64,000 nt of DNA from Uranotaenia lowii. Taxonomy: Eukaryota > Arthropoda > Insecta > Diptera > Culicidae. The stretch's first letter is position 1; each line of letters begins with the position of its first letter. The stretch covers positions 356,887,825-356,951,824 of the forward strand of contig NC_073693.1 of the NCBI RefSeq assembly GCF_029784155.1, read 5' to 3'. Both the position numbers and the translations under genes were made by a program. Shown here piece by piece: positions 61,247 to 64,000 of this stretch. The notes under the pieces are model-generated. The model did no database searches and was not told the DNA's origin. It was given only the letters and a program-made list of their open reading frames with translations.

Positions 61247-61899
61247 TATAGATTTATTTTTTCTAGATGCTGTTCCACAGATCCGATAGGCAGGCTTTTA
61301 TCAACATAGCTCCCGGTTAATTCCTCCCGATCGGCGAAGACGGCACGGGAAAATAATTGGCAGCCATCGAAAATGTGTTTTGTTGTTCAACATGGACCGG
61401 TGTGAAATCGGGGAAAATGCCATCGGAAAGACCTTGCCGGAACCAAAGAGCCAGGCACCTGTATACCCCAGCGAATGGCCAACGGAAGAAGCCAGCACCC
61501 CATCGAAGGTTCCACATTACACAACGGTCGGCAGTGATGCCGTAAATTGCTTGTATTGAAAAAAGTGAAAAATAAGTGAATGAATCATTGTTTGAACCAG
61601 AGCATAAATTTTTCAAACATCATAGTTGATGTGGTTGTTGATTTTCCTTCACCATCACGTTTCAGATCTCATTTGACTACTAGTCATGCATCAAGGGACT
61701 GGAAAAGCTTGACTATCGTCATGGATTTCTGTTCGCGTGACGCATGTTATTTTCCAAACGTTGGTTGAAAGCATTTGTGTATGATTCGAAAAATTTCGAG
61801 TATATGGATTGCTTGTTGGACTTATTACCAGTGTCGAGGACAAATGAAATTCAGATTTAAATAATACTACTAACATTTTGAAAGGCTAAATAAAATCAG
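61247..61899. other. unassigned segment before the Jockey-like LINE
   Basis: It begins with the displaced TATAGATTTATTTT tail of the interspersed repeat. A GC-richer stretch at 61280-61550 is open in several frames (minus 61317-61616, plus 61357-61545), but none resembles a known protein. It could be the edge of another transposon. Confidence 0.3.
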
Positions 61900-61942
61900 C
61901 AAGTATACTTGTCGTCCCGGCCCTGAGTTCGATTGCGGCGAC

Positions 61943-62308
61943 GTGGTTCTCCAGCCTGCATCGACAGGCAAGTATAAGTTGTCCTTTGGAACTTTCACAC
62001 CGCGTGACGCTTTTTCGGTTTCCAGTCGTACCAACAGCGCTGACTCCAGCCAGTATTACTTCGGCAACTACCCACCTAACGAGAACATCTCCAACTATTC
62101 TGGGGTTTCTACACCGGGACGCAATGAGCTAGGCACTTCGGAGACCTCTGAGCCCTTCGACTCAGTCGCGCTGATTCCTGCCAGCGTCATCAGTCGTCCC
62201 GGCCCTGAGTTCGTCTGCGGCGAAGGGGTTCTCCAGCCTGTGAATTCAGGCAAGTATGGTACCCCTGATTCATTCCAGATTGCACCAGATCCGCTCCGGG
62301 TCCTTTAG
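61943..62308 (+). pseudogene. LINE leader frame with duplicated GPEF...VLQP segment
   Basis: This open frame ends two codons before the endonuclease frame becomes readable. It contains SRPGPEFVCGEGVLQP near 62190. A very similar CRPGPEFDCGDVVLQP is readable just before and over its start (about 61910-61960), about 280 bp away. The segment between is Ser/Thr/Asn-rich. Its function is unknown, and it is probably part of the element's 5' region. Confidence 0.5.
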
Positions 62309-63285
62309 ATACCATTACCCTTTACTACCAAAATGTGGGGGGTATCAATTCCTGCCTGACCGACTACCTGCTCGCAACTTCGTGTTCCTGCTATGACGTC
62401 ATCGCCTTCACGGAAACATGGCTGAATGACCGCACACTATCAAGTCAGATCTTCGGCCCTGATTACGCAGTGTTCCGCTGTGACCGTAGCGCACGAAACA
62501 GCAAAAAGTCCAGTGGAGGCGGGGTACTACTTGCCGTGAAGTCGAATCTTCCAGCGCAGCTTATCGACAACAATTCCTGGTGCGATCTGGAACTTGTATG
62601 GATTCGCATTGATCTTGTAGACCGGAAATTGTACGTATGTGTAGTGTATCTGCCAACCGATCGCTCAAGAGATGTTGCCCTCGCCGAGTCGTTTTCTCGC
62701 TGCATCTTCGAAGTTAGTTCCTTCTGCGCTCCAGAAGATGACTTACTAGTCATTGGCGACTTCGATATGCCCGGTTTGAAGTGGTGCTCCAGCCATGGCA
62801 GCTTTCTGTACCCAGACCCAGCACGCTCTACTTTTTCGGCGCCTTCAAACATCATATTGGACTCCCTGAGTGCAGCGACCTTGCGCCAAATCAACGGCGT
62901 GGTGAACGAACACGGTCGTACGCTGGACCTCTGCTTTGCCAATGATGGACCTCGTTTACCGACCATCGAACTCGCTCCTGCACCGCTTGTTAAAGTAGTC
63001 CCACATCACCCTGCTCTCATGGCATCATTCGAAGTAACTAGGCTGAACGCTACAGTAGAAAAACCAGTGACCTTCTACCTCGACTTTAAGAACGCCAACT
63101 TCGATGACATCTCTCACATTCTGGGCACTATCGACTGGGTATCTGAGCTTGATCTTTCTAATCCCAACGCTGCCGCTGATACCTTTTCACACATTCTGAA
63201 TTATGTCATCAATCGCCACGTTCCAAAACGCTCCAGTAGCAAAATATGCGAATCCCTTGGATCACGACTGAGCTGCGACAACTGA
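62299..63285 (+). pseudogene. LINE ORF2: apurinic-type endonuclease domain
   Basis: The frame is readable from LDTITLYYQNVGG (about 62305), upstream of any ATG. Endonuclease motifs are FTETWLND (the catalytic Glu), SGGGVLLAV, VVYLPTD, IGDFDMPGLKW (the usual Asn of GDFN is Asp here), RTLDLCF, and HHPAL with the catalytic His near 63005. The frame breaks near 63245, and the next segment (PWITTELRQLK, then KKASERCYHNYLR) is read in another phase to about 63440. Confidence 0.88.
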
Positions 63286-63449
63286 AGACGGCAAAAAGAT
63301 GTGCTCTTCGAAACTACAAAATGCATAAATCATCGTATACTAAGGATATTTATCGTAAACTTAACTCCGTTTACAAAAAAGCCAGTGAACGTTGTTACCA
63401 TAACTATCTACGTCGCGTACAACGTAACCTCAAGACTTGCCCAAAATCG

Positions 63450-64000
63450 TTTTGCCCCTATTCGGCTCATTTTTCAAGCTTCGCTAGATAGAACCACCTT
63501 CCCTCTACTATGGAAGGAAGCTTACATGTTCCCGGTACATAAAAAAGGAGATAGAAGAGATGTTAACAATTACCGTTGAATCTCTGCCTTATGTTCGATT
63601 GCCAAACTATTCGAATTGGTGGTTTTGGATCCTTTCTTCACGTACTGCAAAAATAACATCTCCAATGATCAACACGGATTCATGCCCAAACGCTCTACGA
63701 CAAGTAACTTGCTAACGTTCACTTCTTTTGTGCATGAAAGTTTAGTTGCCAAATCTCAAACCGATGCAATCTATACCGATCTGCCTGCTGCTTTCGACAA
63801 GGTGAACCATGAAATTGCCATCGGAAAACTCGAACGCTTAGGATTCTGTGGTACTCTACTCGGCTGGTTCCGCAGTTACTTAACTGGTCGTAAATTGATT
63901 GTTCGAACGGGTGACACCTTTTCCAGGCAGTTTCCTGCTACCTCCGGTGTGCCTCAAGGTAGCCATCTCGGACCGATTATTTTCCTAATTTACTTCAACG
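63450..64000 (+). pseudogene. LINE ORF2: reverse transcriptase, partial
   Basis: It starts abruptly after the endonuclease linker with SLDRTTFPLLWKEA and FPVHKKGDRRDVNNYR. A TGA follows where the family has Gly before ISALCS (about 63578). The finger motifs (DQHGFMPKRST), motif A (TDLPAAFDKVNH) and motif B (SGVPQGSHLGPIIF) follow to the window end. The stretch normally between the linker and the fingers is much too short, which indicates an internal deletion. The catalytic FADD box would lie beyond the window. Confidence 0.88.

Larger units (their letters stand above)
61900..64000 (+). mobile_element. Jockey-like non-LTR retrotransposon, cut by window end
   Basis: The order is a leader or ORF1-like frame with an internal duplication, then an endonuclease, then reverse transcriptase, all in plus orientation. 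Frameshifts, a stop and an apparent internal deletion between the endonuclease and reverse transcriptase show it is inactive. It continues past the window end. Confidence 0.88.

Noticed and set aside
61317..61616. Minus-strand frame of 99 codons before the LINE
   Set aside because: Competing frames are open on both strands, it has no recognisable motif, and it probably belongs to transposon edge sequence.

Overview
This window is nuclear DNA of an AT-rich, repeat-heavy insect, most likely a mosquito and probably culicine. The grounds are two recognisable insect genes, GT-AG introns, and a dense nest of insect-type LTR retrotransposons, LINEs and miniature inverted-repeat elements (MITEs). The species cannot be fixed from the sequence alone. 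There is no sign of prokaryotic organisation.

Host genes. (1) The 3' end of a lipophorin-receptor (LDL-receptor family) gene lies on the minus strand. A transmembrane exon (21524-21645), a cytoplasmic-tail exon carrying the NPVY endocytosis motif (21302-21451) and a 14-codon terminal exon (3797-3841) join in frame. The intron between the last two is about 17.5 kb and is full of transposons and a degenerate 12-bp repeat. (2) The 5' half of the clamp-loader large subunit gene RFC1 is also on the minus strand (47099-48295). It has a tiny first exon, an N-terminal PCNA-binding-type motif, a long charged linker and the start of the BRCT domain, and it then runs straight into a run of exactly 500 Ns. 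(3) A possible 40-residue spliced small ORF lies on the minus strand at 57268-57452.

Layout. 1-3.8 kb: T-rich sequence downstream of the receptor gene. 3.8-21.3 kb: the giant intron, holding two Ty3/Gypsy remnants in opposite orientation (5.5-11.2 kb), LINE fragments, a 3.9-kb field of decayed 12-bp repeats (15.2-19.1 kb) and a Gypsy LTR/gag stub. 21.9-30.6 kb: two tandem copies of an interspersed repeat family, then nested MITEs including a piggyBac-type one and a long foldback. 32.8-46.6 kb: two large 9-bp satellite arrays (AAAATTGAC/AAAATTGTC) separated by about 3.8 kb of mostly non-repetitive sequence, then the gap. 47.1-48.3 kb: RFC1. 49.4-51.3 kb: a third, almost perfect 9-bp array (AAAAATGAC). 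51.4-61.3 kb: another piggyBac-type MITE, AT-rich sequence without clear genes, the small spliced ORF, a LINE ORF1 relic, a third copy of the interspersed repeat with 143-147-bp subrepeats, and a MITE inserted in its tail. 61.9-64 kb: a Jockey-like LINE (endonuclease and reverse transcriptase) cut by the window end.

The most unusual content is the family of related 9-bp satellites. All are in the same orientation and total nearly 11 kb, with local variant blocks and kilobase-scale higher-order duplication. One array abuts the gap that truncates RFC1. The upstream exons of the lipophorin receptor and the 3' half of RFC1 were not seen between 21.6 and 46.6 kb. Either unsized sequence is missing at the gap or the join there is wrong.
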